In this document: positions 43,401 through 56,300 of the stretch, one piece after another
How the letters are laid out: each line of letters opens with the position of its first letter
Numbering within the stretch: the stretch's first letter is position 1
DNA from: Drechslerella dactyloides
Taxonomy: Eukaryota > Ascomycota > Orbiliomycetes > Orbiliales > Orbiliaceae
Length of the DNA stretch: 64,000 nt
Assembly: GCA_020064725.1 (NCBI GenBank)
Contig: JAGTWJ010000017.1
Span: forward strand, 4,650,001-4,714,000
Reading direction: 5' to 3'
Position numbers and translations under genes: made by a program
Notes under the pieces: generated by a model
Databases searched by the model: none
What the model saw: the letters and a program-made list of their open reading frames with translations, nothing else
What the model was told of the DNA's origin: nothing

Positions 43401-45573
43401 CTGTTACCTCGTCCAAGAGGCAATAACAAGTATGCCTGCTCCGCCGCTTGAACAAACCCTGAATAATCCAAATTAATTTCCCCAGGGTCCAGGTCTTCGT
43501 CAACTTATCCATGTTGTATTCCGCCCCATGCAAGTAGGCCAGTCAGCCAGACCGTCGAAATGCACAACCAACAGGGAGGCAGCTCTCGGCCCCGTGCCGC
43601 CTGCAGCTGAGCGCTGATCATGAAACGAACCCTTCCCCACAAATCTCTCCGACGCTAGCACCTCGAAACTCCGATGATTGATGGCAAATTGCTCAGCCCA
43701 AGCCCCTAAGGTAAGCAGGCTTGAAGCCTTTTACCCGAATGGATATGGTTCCGCTGCGAGAAAAGCCCAGGCAGAATCTGGCTGCAGATGCTGCAGAAGT
43801 GCTGTCCAGCCTCCCGGCGTTGCATTGTCAAAGCTGCGGTAACGCTTGCTAAACAATGGCGTCCGCATTACGAATTCTCGGCCTCATCAGATACGATATC
43901 CAGACTTCAGTTACGATGCAACCTTCATGCAAGCGGCCTGCGATAATAACGCAGCTTGAGACATTTACGAGCAGCGCCGAGCACCTCAAGCATTATTCCC
44001 GCTTTTGGTGACCTCGACGTTACGCGTAATGTAAAGCGATATAATGGACCGGCTGGTGTTGGCTTTGTGGGCAGTGCTCGGACGTACTATATCATGCGTT
44101 CGGAACGTTGAGATACCGCGCCGAAAGAGCCTATCTGATCCTGTTCCAAGAAGTTTCCCGTTGATGCCGTCGTATACGTGCACAGGGCTAGTCTATCGCT
44201 CTACCAATGTTACAGTGGTCATTGATCTTGAGATTCCGAGGAAAGACCCAAGCATCTCCTCAGGCTGCTTAACTGCTCACTCGGTGTCTTTCCGTATTAT
44301 CGCTAGAAAAGTATCCAAGCGACACTGACGCACATATTTGGCCCGTACAAGCTCAGATAGCATTTGTGGACTTATATGCTTCGCAATGCCGACTGGCCTC
44401 AGGGTCTGGCTTACAAGACTAGTGTTGGCCCATTTTACGCATTGCATATCTCTACTCCATCGACCGACACAGATCTCAGTGCGGGGTATCGACCGAGTGC
44501 TTCAGGGAACACTCACCCCGAGCCCGAAGGGCGGTAGCTCTGCTACGTCCATGCAGCTGAATTGCTTTCTATGTTCGTGTTACGTTGCCAGGCTTAGTTT
44601 TATATATTATGCGTCAAGGCAGACTCCTATCATCTAGGCCTTATACTGCACGCTCGATCATTCTTCCTTGATTTTATATCAATGCAGCAGTGGTCTCGTC
44701 ACCAGGTCACTCTATAGAGAGACACTGATATTAAAACATCCAGGACTTAAATAGCTGCGTTCACGAGGTTGAACGGCGAATACAGCTGACTTCTACAAAT
44801 AAATTCATCGAAGGCTGGAGGGCGCACCATCCTACGACGACACTGAAGAGCCGAGGGACGTTAGCCGCAAGGATACTTTTGAAAGGATATCGATATATCG
44901 AGCTTTCATCCATCCTTTCTCCACACCACAGCAGGAAATATGCCTTTGAGTCCCAGTGCTGAGAATCTCCAAAGCGGGGAAGCAAGACAAACATGGACCC
45001 ATGGTCATATGAGGCCTGTTCGACCCCATCGTGGTTCTCCGATGCTTCTATCACACCCAGCGTTAGCCTAGCTGAAGCATTTATCTTGGATCAACCTGGG
45101 AAAATTTTAATATATCGTCCATGAACCTTGACCAGGCAGCGTTGAAGACCTTTGAGGTTGCCTCCCTGGATCCCTCCATGAATGCATACGCATACGCGCT
45201 TGGACGTCGCAGGCAAACTTCGACGATCCAAGTGGCTCAACGGAGCATGGCCTCAACTAACGTATCCACTCCCGATGGGACACCGGCCGCCTCTCCTGGC
45301 ATCATGACATGACACTAAACTTCATCTGTCGACATGTCCCACAGAAGTAAAATCGAATAACAGTGGTGCTTGTTGCAGGCCTTCAGGCTAAATGTGCGTT
45401 GTTGCTCTCAAGCTGCATGCGCATTGCATTGCATGGGTCCGGAGATGGAAGACAGGTGATCCTTGCCAGGTCCACGGCTCAATTTACAGGTTGGTTGCTT
45501 TTCACCGTGGCCCTTGCTCCACCCTTCGGCTTGGAACTGGAAAAAGTTAATTGCGGCCTTCGGATGAATTGAC
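40443..45573. other. 5-kb gene-poor region
   Basis: Apart from the inverted repeat at 41950-42063 I support no gene here. A plus-strand frame at 42286-42648 (120 aa, ATG) follows a TATTTATAGG box at 42244-42253. It has a plausible first half (FPIQTLVAAANINFPANTST) but no recognised family. It may be the first exon of a dead or diverged gene. Confidence 0.35.
41950..42063. repeat. 22-bp perfect inverted repeat, 70-base loop
   Basis: The arm at 41950-41971 (CAGGCCGTCCATTCGTGGGC...) is the exact reverse complement of 42042-42063. It could form a strong RNA hairpin or be the ends of a small foldback element. No transposase is nearby, and I see no obvious target-site duplication. Confidence 0.85.
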
Positions 45574-46055
45574 TTATTTGTTCTTCGCTGTTGATCCGTT
45601 CTCTTCTTGGAGAAATTTGAGAATGGTCTCCGCTCCCCAAGCTCGAACGTCGAAGGGTTGTATCTTAAAGTTCCTTAGTTGCTCAGTCGCATTCCAGCGT
45701 TTACAGAGCTCGGTGACTCCAGGGTGCAATCCGAAGGCGGAGAGCGCTTCGACGTCTGTGCGCAAGCTACCCTTGTTTTTCTGTTAAACCGCGGCAGAAT
45801 CGAAGGAGCCTTCAACAGACCAACCGAACTACCTCACAGAAGAGGTTCGTAGCACATAACACCGAGAATTCTCCATCTGATAATATTCGACGCGTACGAC
45901 GGAGCAAAAATATTAGAGATACTCGCAGTAGAGACGAAGTCTCTGAAATCAGCGAGTTCAATTCGGAATACAGGGGCATCAAGTGACCGAAGCGAGGATT
46001 TGGCGCCGTTGGCGCCAACCTCCAGGATCCCATGTTGCCGGTACCGAGATCTCAA
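45574..46055 (-). pseudogene. possible decayed two-exon gene
   Basis: Minus-strand sequence at 46055-45834 reads GILEVGANGAKSSLRSLDAP and FRIELADFRDFVSTASISNI, a coherent coding appearance. It is followed by a GTAGTT...AACAG intron-like gap (about 45785-45831). The second part, LRTDVEALSAFGLHPGVTEL to AWGAETILKFLQEENGS, also reads well and ends at 45574. The frames do not join without a one-base slip, which suggests a frameshifted relic. Family not recognised. Confidence 0.35.
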
Positions 46056-46731
46056 GCCGCAGCAACATCATGAACATGACGAAAAACATGCAACGCTAGC
46101 CCTGACCCAAATGATTACTGAGCTTTCGATCAGCGATCAAAAATATATATCAAGTAACTATAACGCTCGATGGGCCAAATTATGCGTGGGAACGGCTCAA
46201 GATCACGGCCCGAAGGAACGGATTGAATCTGATCTATGAACGGGATGATGTGATCTCGCAAACTCTGGACCTTTTCTGGACGCATGCGCCGAAATCACGA
46301 AACGCGATGACGTTCAGGGTACATTTTTACAGAAGTATTGCAAGTTCAACAATCGATTTTGAAGTTGGGTATCTAAATATACAGCTTTGGTAGGTATAAA
46401 CACGCACATACATACATATAGACATGATATTTTGCAGTACATATATATAAATTATTTTGCTTGCGAAGTTTGCTCCGGCTGTAGGAATGCGGTTCCCAGT
46501 ACCCACGATTCCATCAAACAGCAGGCGTCAAGATGCATATGAAAACGCCAAAAATGGATTACTTCCCGATATGTGAAGGATAAGTATTTTGTACATAATG
46601 CGCACTAAGAAATGAGAACCCATTTTATGCGCCGATGATGTTGAAAATAAGAGTGCTAGGGCTTTTTTTAAACCAGACCACTAGGTCAGAAGTGAAGCGA
46701 ATTGCTGCGTTGATATATCTGCATTTGGTGT
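46056..46731. other. 3' flank of the CBM1-like protein gene
   Basis: AT-rich, with TATATATA-type tracts near 46440. No gene is supported. Confidence 0.4.
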
Positions 46732-48316
46732 CTAGGCAGATCTTGGCCGCGACGCAGGTTGTGCTCCGTCATACTTCTCCATAAAAGTTGCAGCCGCTGT
46801 TGGCTCAGGGGCGGCATTGGCAGCTGGCAGTGGCGCAGGCAATGGCCCAGCAGCTGGGCTGGGCGACCGCTTGCGGTTCTTCGCAATCGTGGTACACTGA
46901 GCATACCATCCACCATTATCTGTGACGCAAGTAGCGCCCGCCTGGCAAAGAGTTGGAGAAGTCCATGTAACGGCACTTCCGTTGCTATTAACAGTGCTAC
47001 CTCCGCAACGTCCGTACTAGAAATCATAATCACGGTTAGCAATCACTTCAGGTCGCGGATGAAAACAGGGTCGATGTGACTTACCAAAGTCTGAGTGCCG
47101 GAGCCAACAGTGTTACATGCAGTAGTAGGAAAGTTGGGGATATTCTGGCAAATGCCATAGGACGGGTTGTAGCTTGAGCAACCGTATCCGCAAGGGCAAT
47201 TCGTAGGACCGTTCCAAGACACCTGGCTTCCACCAGCGTTGGCTGTAGAGCCAAAGCACTGGCCGTATGGAGTTTGAGTGGCTCCAGTTTGCGGCTTACA
47301 GGTTGGTCCACCACTTCCAGGGTAGTCATAGGGGATTGGGTAGCAGAGATTAGTCCCCCAAGAAGTGGACACGAAAGTCGTTGGCGAGCTCGTGTAGCAG
47401 TAGGCATCATAGCCAGGTATTGGGACGGTCTCTGTCCAACATTTCATACTGCTTGGGCAGAGGCCATCCACTTTACCATTGGCTTTGTAGCAGTGGCCAC
47501 CACAACGATCACTGTAGATAATCAATTAGCAAAGCTACTCCGCTATAACAGTTCATACTTCCAACCGGCTTATATGAACTTACCCCTGCTTGGTTGCGTA
47601 TGAGTAGCTTTGGCTCCCGCAAGCCCAATATTGCATCGGATTCAGAGGTGTCTGAGACTGTGTCGCCGGCACACATTGCGCGTACCAGAAGTTCACAGGG
47701 TTACATTTGTAGTTGATTGGGCACAAAGTTTGTACGTCCCAAGCTGTATGAAGAATTAGTAGATGACCACGCGTACGATTTCAGTTTCTCGCGAATAATG
47801 ACGAAACTGATCAGCTGATTTGGTAAGATATATACCTTGGGAGATGACGCCTCCATAATAACCACCGCACTGTCCATAGGCATTAGCCATCTGCGTGAGA
47901 GTAGTTTGCCACGTGAACTCGCATTGTGTGCATGTTGTCGGTCCGCTGTATGGAGAACAAGTGGTGATTGTCGCAGGACCCGCAGTGCTGGTCGGGAGAC
48001 AGCTTCTGTCAGTCCCGCTCTTGCAGTGGCAATACCATTGCAGCGGGCAAATCACCGTTGTCCCTGCGGTAACGCCGCCACAGGTTGAGTATGGAAGAGC
48101 AGCCCAGAATGGGATGGGAGTCAGAGGGTAGATAGTCGAGTATGGGTCGGCGGCTTGCCTGGCCACTAGATTGCCTTCTGCGACGCCGACGTCGCCAAAA
48201 ACTTCTCTCTTCTTGTAGCACCTGTTGGCGATACAGAGAGGATTGCCTCCTGCAACAAGGTCAACGCAGAGGAGCAGGACGCCAGTCACCGCTGCAAGAG
48301 CGTTTCTCTGAACCAT
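46732..48316 (-). CDS. secreted Cys-rich protein with several CBM1-like modules (450 aa, 4 exons)
   Basis: Minus-strand exons 48316-47836, 47743-47584, 47511-47085 and 47016-46732 join in phase through introns of 92, 72 and 68 bases. A signal peptide (MVQRNALAAVTGVLLLCVDL, cleaved near residue 23) and a possible KRE or AR processing site follow. Five Cys-rich modules come next: YSTCGG, AYGQCGG...WDVQTLCPINYKC...WYAQC, DRCGGHCYKANGK...GYDAYC, YGQCFGS...SYGIC, and YGRCGGSTVNSNGS...WYAQC. At least the second, fourth and fifth have the Y-G-x-C-G-G ... C ... W/Y-x-x-C layout of fungal cellulose-binding CBM1 domains, with insertions. No catalytic domain is present. The tail is Ala/Pro-rich. It may bind plant or fungal wall polysaccharide, or act as an apoplastic effector. 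Role inferred only. Confidence 0.75.
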
Positions 48317-51300
48317 CTTGGAGATGGAAAAACGATGTCTTCCGACAGACGTGCTGCAATGACAGAAGATATAAAACGACTGTTAAGTCTGCTTGACCCA
48401 AGATAAGATGAAGATGGTCGACGAAGTAGATCCCGTACCCATTAGGTGTCCTGGGCTCGTCTCGGCCTCTGGAGGTTCTCGGTTCTTATATATATCATTT
48501 ATGTGGAACCACTTTCGAGGATGAGCAGGTCCTCCGCCTGCGGAATTAGCTTCGGCTCCTTGCCCCTGGTTTCTGCGGGGAAATAACAGTAAACCACGCA
48601 GCATGCGAAGAGGCCGGGCTCATGAGCCTGAAAGGAGTTCCATTTGCCTCGTTAGCTTTCCCAGCGGCAATCTCGTCGCATCCAGGCCGGACACCCAACC
48701 GTTCCGTGCTATTGACTAGCGCTACGGAAAACTTCCATATTGCATCAGCCAGCATATCGACTGAAGTGGCTTCCGGGCAAAAACACGCACAGTCCCAACG
48801 CTAGGGTAGACTTCGGCGTGGCAGGGGTTGGAATTCCCTGATGTGTCCATGCAGGTGTTCATGCTTTCTTCTTTTGGTCCTTAGATGCCTCCGTCCGTTG
48901 AATCCCCTCCAAGATCCAGGTAACCCCGGCCGAGCCTGCAGAAATCAAAGCAAAGGACCCGCCCACCGCTATGGTGCTCAATCATTCCTCGCTTCCCCAG
49001 GTCAAGATTCCAGATCCCATGCCCTGACTGGACAACCTGTATTTTGTTTTTTCTCCCTTTGTGCAGGTGGGGACGGACCGACGCTGAACAGGTCCGGAGT
49101 AATATTTGGGGTTGGCCCATCAGTCCATTGCTTGGCACGGCAGCTGCATGGGCACTCGTGATTCAGCAGTTGCAGCTTTCAGTTGGCGTTGATTCATTCT
49201 AGCGTGACAGCGTTAATTCTTTTGTGGAACACATGTGGGTCGATGTCGATATTCCGACAGAGAGTGATAGTTGCGGCACCGAGGTGTGGAGGCATTCAGT
49301 TGGGCTGTCGCTTCCTGTAACAAATTCCTTTTTCACCAGTCAATTACATCCAGGACAGATGCAAGATTTGACGATAACGTGTTCACACGGATGACACCTC
49401 TCGTTTCCGACCTTATCGCACGTTGAGATTTAAAAGGTCGCATGGCAAAATTAAATTTTAATTGCATAATTCAAGTGATAAGTCAGAAAGCGCAACATCC
49501 GCCCTCTCTTTGATAGCTTCCCGCTGAAATCCCGTCAAAGCCGCACGGGTCTCAGCCATCCAGCTGGAAACCGACCGAAACGGGAGCACGGGAAGGTCGA
49601 AATTTGAATTTAGACCGCTGCCCTGAGCGTTTTCTTAAAGTGGCACATCGGCCGACTTCATGCATGACTATCACTTTCATCAGCCAGAGCGCCGATTTTG
49701 AGACGCACTGGGTGCTGTTGTGGACCGGACCCACCAACGTGGCCACCAGCTAGTTTGGGCTTGAACCTCAGATACGAAAAGTTGGAACGTTCGGCAACGC
49801 AGAATCAATCTTGTCAAGGGCGAGCAGGCCGGGTCGTATGCGTATGGCCATCTGGAAGAATCGATCAGAGTTTTGCCGATATTTACACAAAGCCAGTCAG
49901 GCCATGGAATTGAAGCGCGTGATTAATTGACGGCCAAAAGAAGTCGTCTAGATGGCATGCAACTCTGGTGTCGGGTAGAGTTTCCAATTGCTACTGTAAA
50001 TAGTGAGAGCTGAGTCCAGAGTCATACTTTGGCAAGCCCTTCTCGCCACTGCAGTTGTACAGACGACACCTACTTACTCGTACATACCCTACCAATCCTG
50101 CATGCAGTGCGCTTGAAAAGTCGTGATACAATAGCTTGGCGGACCCTCTCCACCCTTGCTCATGCATCGGCTTTCTGAACACTTTCACAGGTTGTAGAAG
50201 CTTTAAAGGTTTCCTATGAATCTACCATGGTCAGGATATCTGCGCATTACGAACATCTTTCTTTAAATACAGCGGATGGTCAAGCATCTGTACTGCAAAA
50301 TAGAGTATTTCATATCTCTTCAAACTTCATGCTTCATTTGTGGTCATGGGCGTCGATGTAGATGATTCGAATTCACAACCGGAAAACTCTGTCATACGCG
50401 CATATCCAAAGACTTGTCGACTCGTCACGCTAAATGACTACAGGGTTCACGGCACGCCTCGTATTTAATGAACGCTTTTGTCAGTAGAAGGCACAACTTC
50501 CGAGCCGTCTTCGCTGCGGTCCCATCCATTTCGAAAGCGAGGCCTCGACACAGTGATGCGCTCAGACGCTGTCTGTGCTCATTCATATGCAAGGACCAAA
50601 TAGCTTCGTTTCGGGGGCGGCGAAATGGTTGATGTTCGGGCCATGACTTAATCACAGCACTCTTCCAGGCAAAATTCAAAACTTCGACGCTATGAACAAG
50701 GTTCACGAACCAAGCCTTCCCTGCACTGCAAGCCGTTGTGACAAACTGGGAAAATGATACATTTGGTCAAGCGGAAAGACGGCTTGAAGTCCCATCTTGG
50801 CCCCAGCCACCAATCGCTTGGCGGTACCACACACCCCTGTTTCCCCGCTATTTATCCGCCGCCGGTCATGCGGGATTTTCGGTTGACATGCAGCCAATCA
50901 GATTTGCAGACAGTCAGAGCTTCCAGAAGCATGGCCGGAGAAACGATTTTGCAAGTGCCAACATTTTGTGCCGAAGCCTCATGGCGCGCTCGCAGCTAGG
51001 ACATATGCGAGCTAGTGCTTGTACCCCGCCTTTTGGTATGCATTAGGGTACGACACTAAGTCGGATGATCATCTCCTTTGTTCTTCCGCTCAAGAAGGCC
51101 AACTGAATCAAAGCGGGTGCGACAGGCTCGCGAATGGCGCTCTTCCCGGGATAGAACGGCGTTCACTAAAAAAAATGCGGTCACAACCTTTTGTGTAGGT
51201 TGTTTCTACACTATCCAAAAATGCAGCCACCCCAAATCCAAGGAACCTCAAACAATCGCCGCGAAAGCCCTATTGAGCCTGAGTTTCATCGCCTTGCGTG

Positions 51301-51829
51301 CTGTAATTCCAAGGGGTACTTATTGCAGCGTACAACAGTCCAGCTTGTATAGACCGATATAGATAAGAGAATGCGCGTAGTTTAAATTGTAAAATCGAAG
51401 TTACATAACATATTAGCCTTTGCGTCGCGCGGAAGCTCCTGCATGGTGTTAAGAATAAGCCTGTGCTATTATACATGTACTTGGGTTTCTTGGAGTTTAT
51501 TCAGGAGCCACTGGTAGAACTCGGATAATTGTCACGCTACGCATTTTACTCTATCGTCTTGCGTTATACCCTGGTATTTCCCCCAGCCTCTGGTACATAG
51601 TCGCCGCCCACATTTATATAGCTAGCTTCCGAGTCTTGGATTCATTTTTCCTCCTCAGTTCTTGATATCCTATACACAAGCTTATCTCTAGCTTCGGCTC
51701 AGCGAATGTCCTCGCCTCGACTGTCGCAAGCCTATAACTAAATAATTCTATAATATCTTTCAAGACACTGCAGGACCGGTCAACCATCTCTGCAGACCTA
51801 ATATTCCCTTGACGCAGTCTTTCAACACT
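48317..51829. other. 3.5-kb gene-poor region
   Basis: No convincing gene. The first part is the promoter of the CBM1-like gene (TATATATATC near 48488). The rest shows short overlapping frames only. The last few hundred bases are the promoter of the receptor gene. Confidence 0.4.
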
Positions 51830-53322
51830 ATGTCGTCAGACAACGGAACTTACGCCCCGACTGAGGACGACATCCAGTCAGTGGCCACATTATGCATTTT
51901 CATGGCAGCTAACGCAAACCCCAAGTGGTGGGATGTCCCCTCAGGTAATATCATAAAATGGCTATCAGACTACTACCTCACCACAACAACCCCGAGCCCA
52001 GAGTACATCATGAATGAGACAGGATGGAGCGAAGATTACTACATGCTATTCGATGGCGGTATTGGGCTCAATTTGAGCGATTTAGCACCCTACTACGCCG
52101 ACGTTTTGACTCTTATTCCTCACCCCAGAGTCGTTTCATTTATCATACCCGTATTTGCAGCATTCACAGCACTTACCACAATTGTCCTTGTGCTGAGGCT
52201 GTGGTCTCGAATATCCGTTGCCGGAAAGCTTGGTTCTTTTGATTGGGCTACTATTGTTGCCTACATATTGATTGTCGCTTGGGGCGGTCTCGCGATCCAC
52301 GAAAGCACAGCTGGTGAGTTCAATCCTAGAGTGTTCACGGAACTTCAAATCTCATACTTTTGAGTTGAAACTAATACGAAATCAACCATATCAGTCGGAC
52401 ATTGGGGCTTCTATTGCGATCAAACATACAATCAAGCCCACGCCTACGAACGCGCTTACAATATCCTGACATTTACTTACCCTATTGCGATCTTGGCGAT
52501 TAAGATATCCCTCCTGCTGTTCTATCACCAGCTTTCTGCCTGGCGACCTCTTCGCCTCAGTGTCTACATTACAGGGTTCATCTGCTTCGCCAATGCAATG
52601 TGCGGAATATTCCTTTGGGTGTTCCAGTGCGACGCTCCTAATCTATGGGATCATATGGCCGACATGTATAACACCTGCAAGCTGGACCAAATGACCGTCC
52701 TCATGGCCGTTGGAGGTGTTGGGATTTTCACCGACATTGTCATTTGGCTCATCCCGATTCCAATGGTCTGGCAACTACAACTAAACACCCGCGAACGCAT
52801 TCTGGCAGTGTGCACATTCGGTGTCGGTCTCATTGCCTGTGTCGGATCCGTGATGCGCCTTGTTGCAGTCCGTAAATTCCTTTACTACGGCAATCTTGAT
52901 GGCAATGATTCCCGCGACCCCATCAACGCTTGGGCAGTGTAAGTAACCGAAGCTTGCTATACGCATAGAATCTCTCCAGCTGAGCACTGCTAACATTGTG
53001 AATATCTAGTGTTGAAATGAACCTCGCCTTGATCTGTGCTTGTGTCCCTGCCCTGCGCGCCCTTGTCATCAAGCACTGGCCCAGAATCATCTCTCGGACT
53101 TCCGACGGTACCGACGTCAGCAAGAATTCCAAGGGCTCCTCTAGTTTTCAGGGACATGGCAAACCCAGCATCGTCACTGATGAAGACGGAAACACAAATG
53201 CCTCGGAGCTTGGCGACTACCCCGGCCCACGAAACTCGAACAACGAGAAACCGGATGCCAATGTCAAGGTCTGGAGCCCAATCACCAACTACAAGAGCGA
53301 CGAGTATACTCGAATGGCTTGA
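51830..53322 (+). CDS. 7TM fungal rhodopsin-like / PTH11-type receptor protein (446 aa, 3 exons)
   Basis: Exons 51830-52313, 52395-52938 and 53010-53322 give 446 aa in frame. Seven hydrophobic helices follow a long N-terminal extracellular-type segment of about 100 residues with N-glycosylation sequons (NGT, NET, NLS). The helices include VVSFIIPVFAAFTALTTIVL, WATIVAYILIVAWGG, FTYPIAILAIKISLLLFYHQ, LSVYITGFICFANAM, VGGVGIFTDIVIWLIPIPMV, VCTFGVGLIACVGSVMRLVA and MNLALICACVPALRAL. The W-x-L-x-I-P-x-P-x-x-W motif of helix 5 is characteristic of the family. The Ser/Asn-rich cytosolic tail ends at 53322. Such proteins sense surface or nutrient cues in filamentous fungi. Ligand unknown. Confidence 0.85.
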
Positions 53323-56300
53323 GGAAAAACGGTACTCTGTATGCTCAGACTGCTTGTACTCTAGTCCTAAATTCTTTGCTCAAGCACCATTTATTTTCTG
53401 TTGGTGGAGTTTGTTCAGGTTTGGCCAGGTTTAGGTCTTCCAGTCACGCGCGAGTCCTTTTTTTGTATCTGCTTCTCTTTATCGTTGACGAATTTAGCAT
53501 GAACAGGATTGGCAAACGGTGCAGTCAACCGGTCCCAATGACAGATTTTAATGTTCGAGTGTACATATATATTTTCTTACCGAAGTCTATCGTGCGCATT
53601 TATTCGCCATCTCGGGATCGCGTACGAGATGCTCTTTGTATACATTATCAATTAACAAAAAGAACCAAATCATTCATGACATCACATTTACATAATGCCT
53701 ACCTTGGCCAGCTTAATTCCAGATACCATCAAATACAGCGCAATACAGTAGTCAGTGGGCAGTCTTGACAGCATTATCACGAATTACCAAAAAGAGGCTG
53801 ACTTCCAAAGGAACATAAATGGTATAGCGAACACGTCAAGCCCATACCCGCTTAACGCAAATGCAGTTTTGACTTTCATCCCTGCAGGGGAATTGGGATC
53901 AATACCGAGAAACTGGTTCGTCTAGCCGCAGCTGTCCTCTACAAACTGACTTTTGGACGGGTAGGTTACGCCATTATCTGCTATACATAGAAAGCTGAAA
54001 AGAAAAGGCATTCTCAGAGTGTTTACAGCTCCGCGGGCCCACCTCTGTCCACTGAATTCCTATACAGAGGTCCGAGCATAGCCAATACATATGTACATGC
54101 GATGTATAGACACAAGATAGTCTACGTACAAGCAAATATCATGCATCTGGCAGTCTCCAAGGTGGAGTATGACCCTCGTCTTAAACTCGGTCTGTGCTTT
54201 GCTCCAAATAAGGTACCTCGATACAACAGCTATACAGCACGGTATCAGTAATCGCAGATCGCTACTATGATAAGGACTTCAACTACAAATTCATGCAGTA
54301 AATTGAAGAAATGCGCAGTCGGCTGGCCCTCTAGCCGTAGGAAAGAGGTGTGTAAATGGGAGCCACACATTTCCGCTACCACTATCTACGCTTTCCAAGA
54401 GAAATACGGACAAAGCAGCGAATGGCACACAAGGAATAGCAGGCGAGACAGCGCCCCATGCAAGGGGCAACCCACTGCATACGGGATAAGCCTTTGCGTT
54501 CCTATGTGTACGTCCCGTGTCCAAGGTGCACGGTGCTTTTCTGCTCCAAACAGGCGGTATACATATCGACTCCAATAGATTGAGGTAGAGCTGGGTACAT
54601 AAACCTCGCGCCAATATCATGCCAGCCCATGCAACCCTCTGTTTTTCGCCAGCAGTAACTTGAAACGCCGACCTTGCTGGAACAAATCTACCAGGCCAGA
54701 TGCACACACGCTCAGCCGTGGCGACGCTGCCCTTGCCCGTGCGAGGGAGATTTTGATTGAAATATAGTACAACAATGCAATGTCCTCACCAAATTGCATC
54801 CGGCACCCGTGCATGAGGGTTTAAGCATTTGTGTGCCTTGTTCGCGTATATAACTCACAAACAGTCATCCAGGTGGTTATAATTGCCCTCGCTGTATGGC
54901 TACGGCTCGCGTTTCCTGGCGTTGGGATACCAGGACAGCCGTTATCGGAGTGGCTCAATGCATATCCAGGGTCTCTTCCATTGGAATTCTGCATGATGGC
55001 TGCCGGCCCAACAAACCAGCTGCGTTCCCAGATCTGAAGATAAACCCGTTTCGCCTAAATTCAAAGCATAATCCCGCAGTGCGAACGATAGCAACTAGTG
55101 CTGGCAATACAGTCTCGGTAAAATCTTGGTAGAAGTAAGTTCGAATGTTCCTTCCGGTTCAGAACCGAAGACCTATCGGCTCGACATGGTCGTATGAGTA
55201 AATTGTGTTTTCCGTCTTGAGACTATAGGAGCCCAAAATCAGAGTCAGAGGTTACTCCTATATACAATGCAACGCACATTATGCTTGGGTTTTACCAAAT
55301 TTCAAAGTTGATATGAGCTAAGCTTCCATCAATCAATGCATCACGTAGGCATCATGACCTGTGTAATGTAGCCTTACTCCAGGCAACCCACAGTCTCCGT
55401 CAAAAATGGGTGCGTTCACGCCTATCTAAGCTTCTAGAAATCATCAATGCTGGAATGATATCTAATCCGATGAAGCCATACGCTAATATAATTAAGGCTA
55501 TAACTTTATAGTAATACGTCCTTGGTGAAGTGCAGGTGCTTGGATTTCATGGGTAAAACTTAAGCTTTTCTCAGTCGACAGTCCAGTTTCTGCTCCACCA
55601 TATTTAGCCTCACTAGCCGGAGAAATAACAAGATTCGCAAATCCCGGGCAAATTTTGCTAGATCTGTAACCATAATTTGAACACGCGACGTACAAGTCGC
55701 ACAGTCCCCCTGGAAATAATGATGTGAAGAAGCGAGAGATCGAAATGGACGAGAATTTTAGCTATTGAATTTACTATGGCTGATCGCAGAGAGTTTTCAT
55801 TGATGTCTCTCGATCCTAGCACGAAAGCACACCGTGGTTGAAATCAGATATGGGCAAAGAATACGAGACTATGTGCATCAAATGAATTATTCTCCAGTGA
55901 GCCGTTGATGCTAAGAGGATATGAAGAATAGCCAACTCAAAAAAGAAAAGAAACTACAAGTAGTGTGTAGACCCTCCAATGCACGCACAGTGCTGGTTTC
56001 CAAGTGGCAAGGTCGAGTTTGAAAATATCGACATGGAGCGCAAGAGTGGGACGGCTGCCGACTGGAAAAGAACTAGGTTCACCACCAGACAAGCATGCCG
56101 GCCGAGAATCCATGCATAGGCTCAACTGCTGCATCGCATGCCGACAATTTGAATTCCTGGAAATTTTGGCCGGTGCATGAACAATGGATCCACTTTTCGC
56201 CGGCCCTTTCTGCGAATTTTGCAATATGGCGAGGGAGCACGGCTAGCCGAAATGGTGACAGAAAATTCTGGTCGGTGCAGATGCATCGCTTTCAAGAAAA

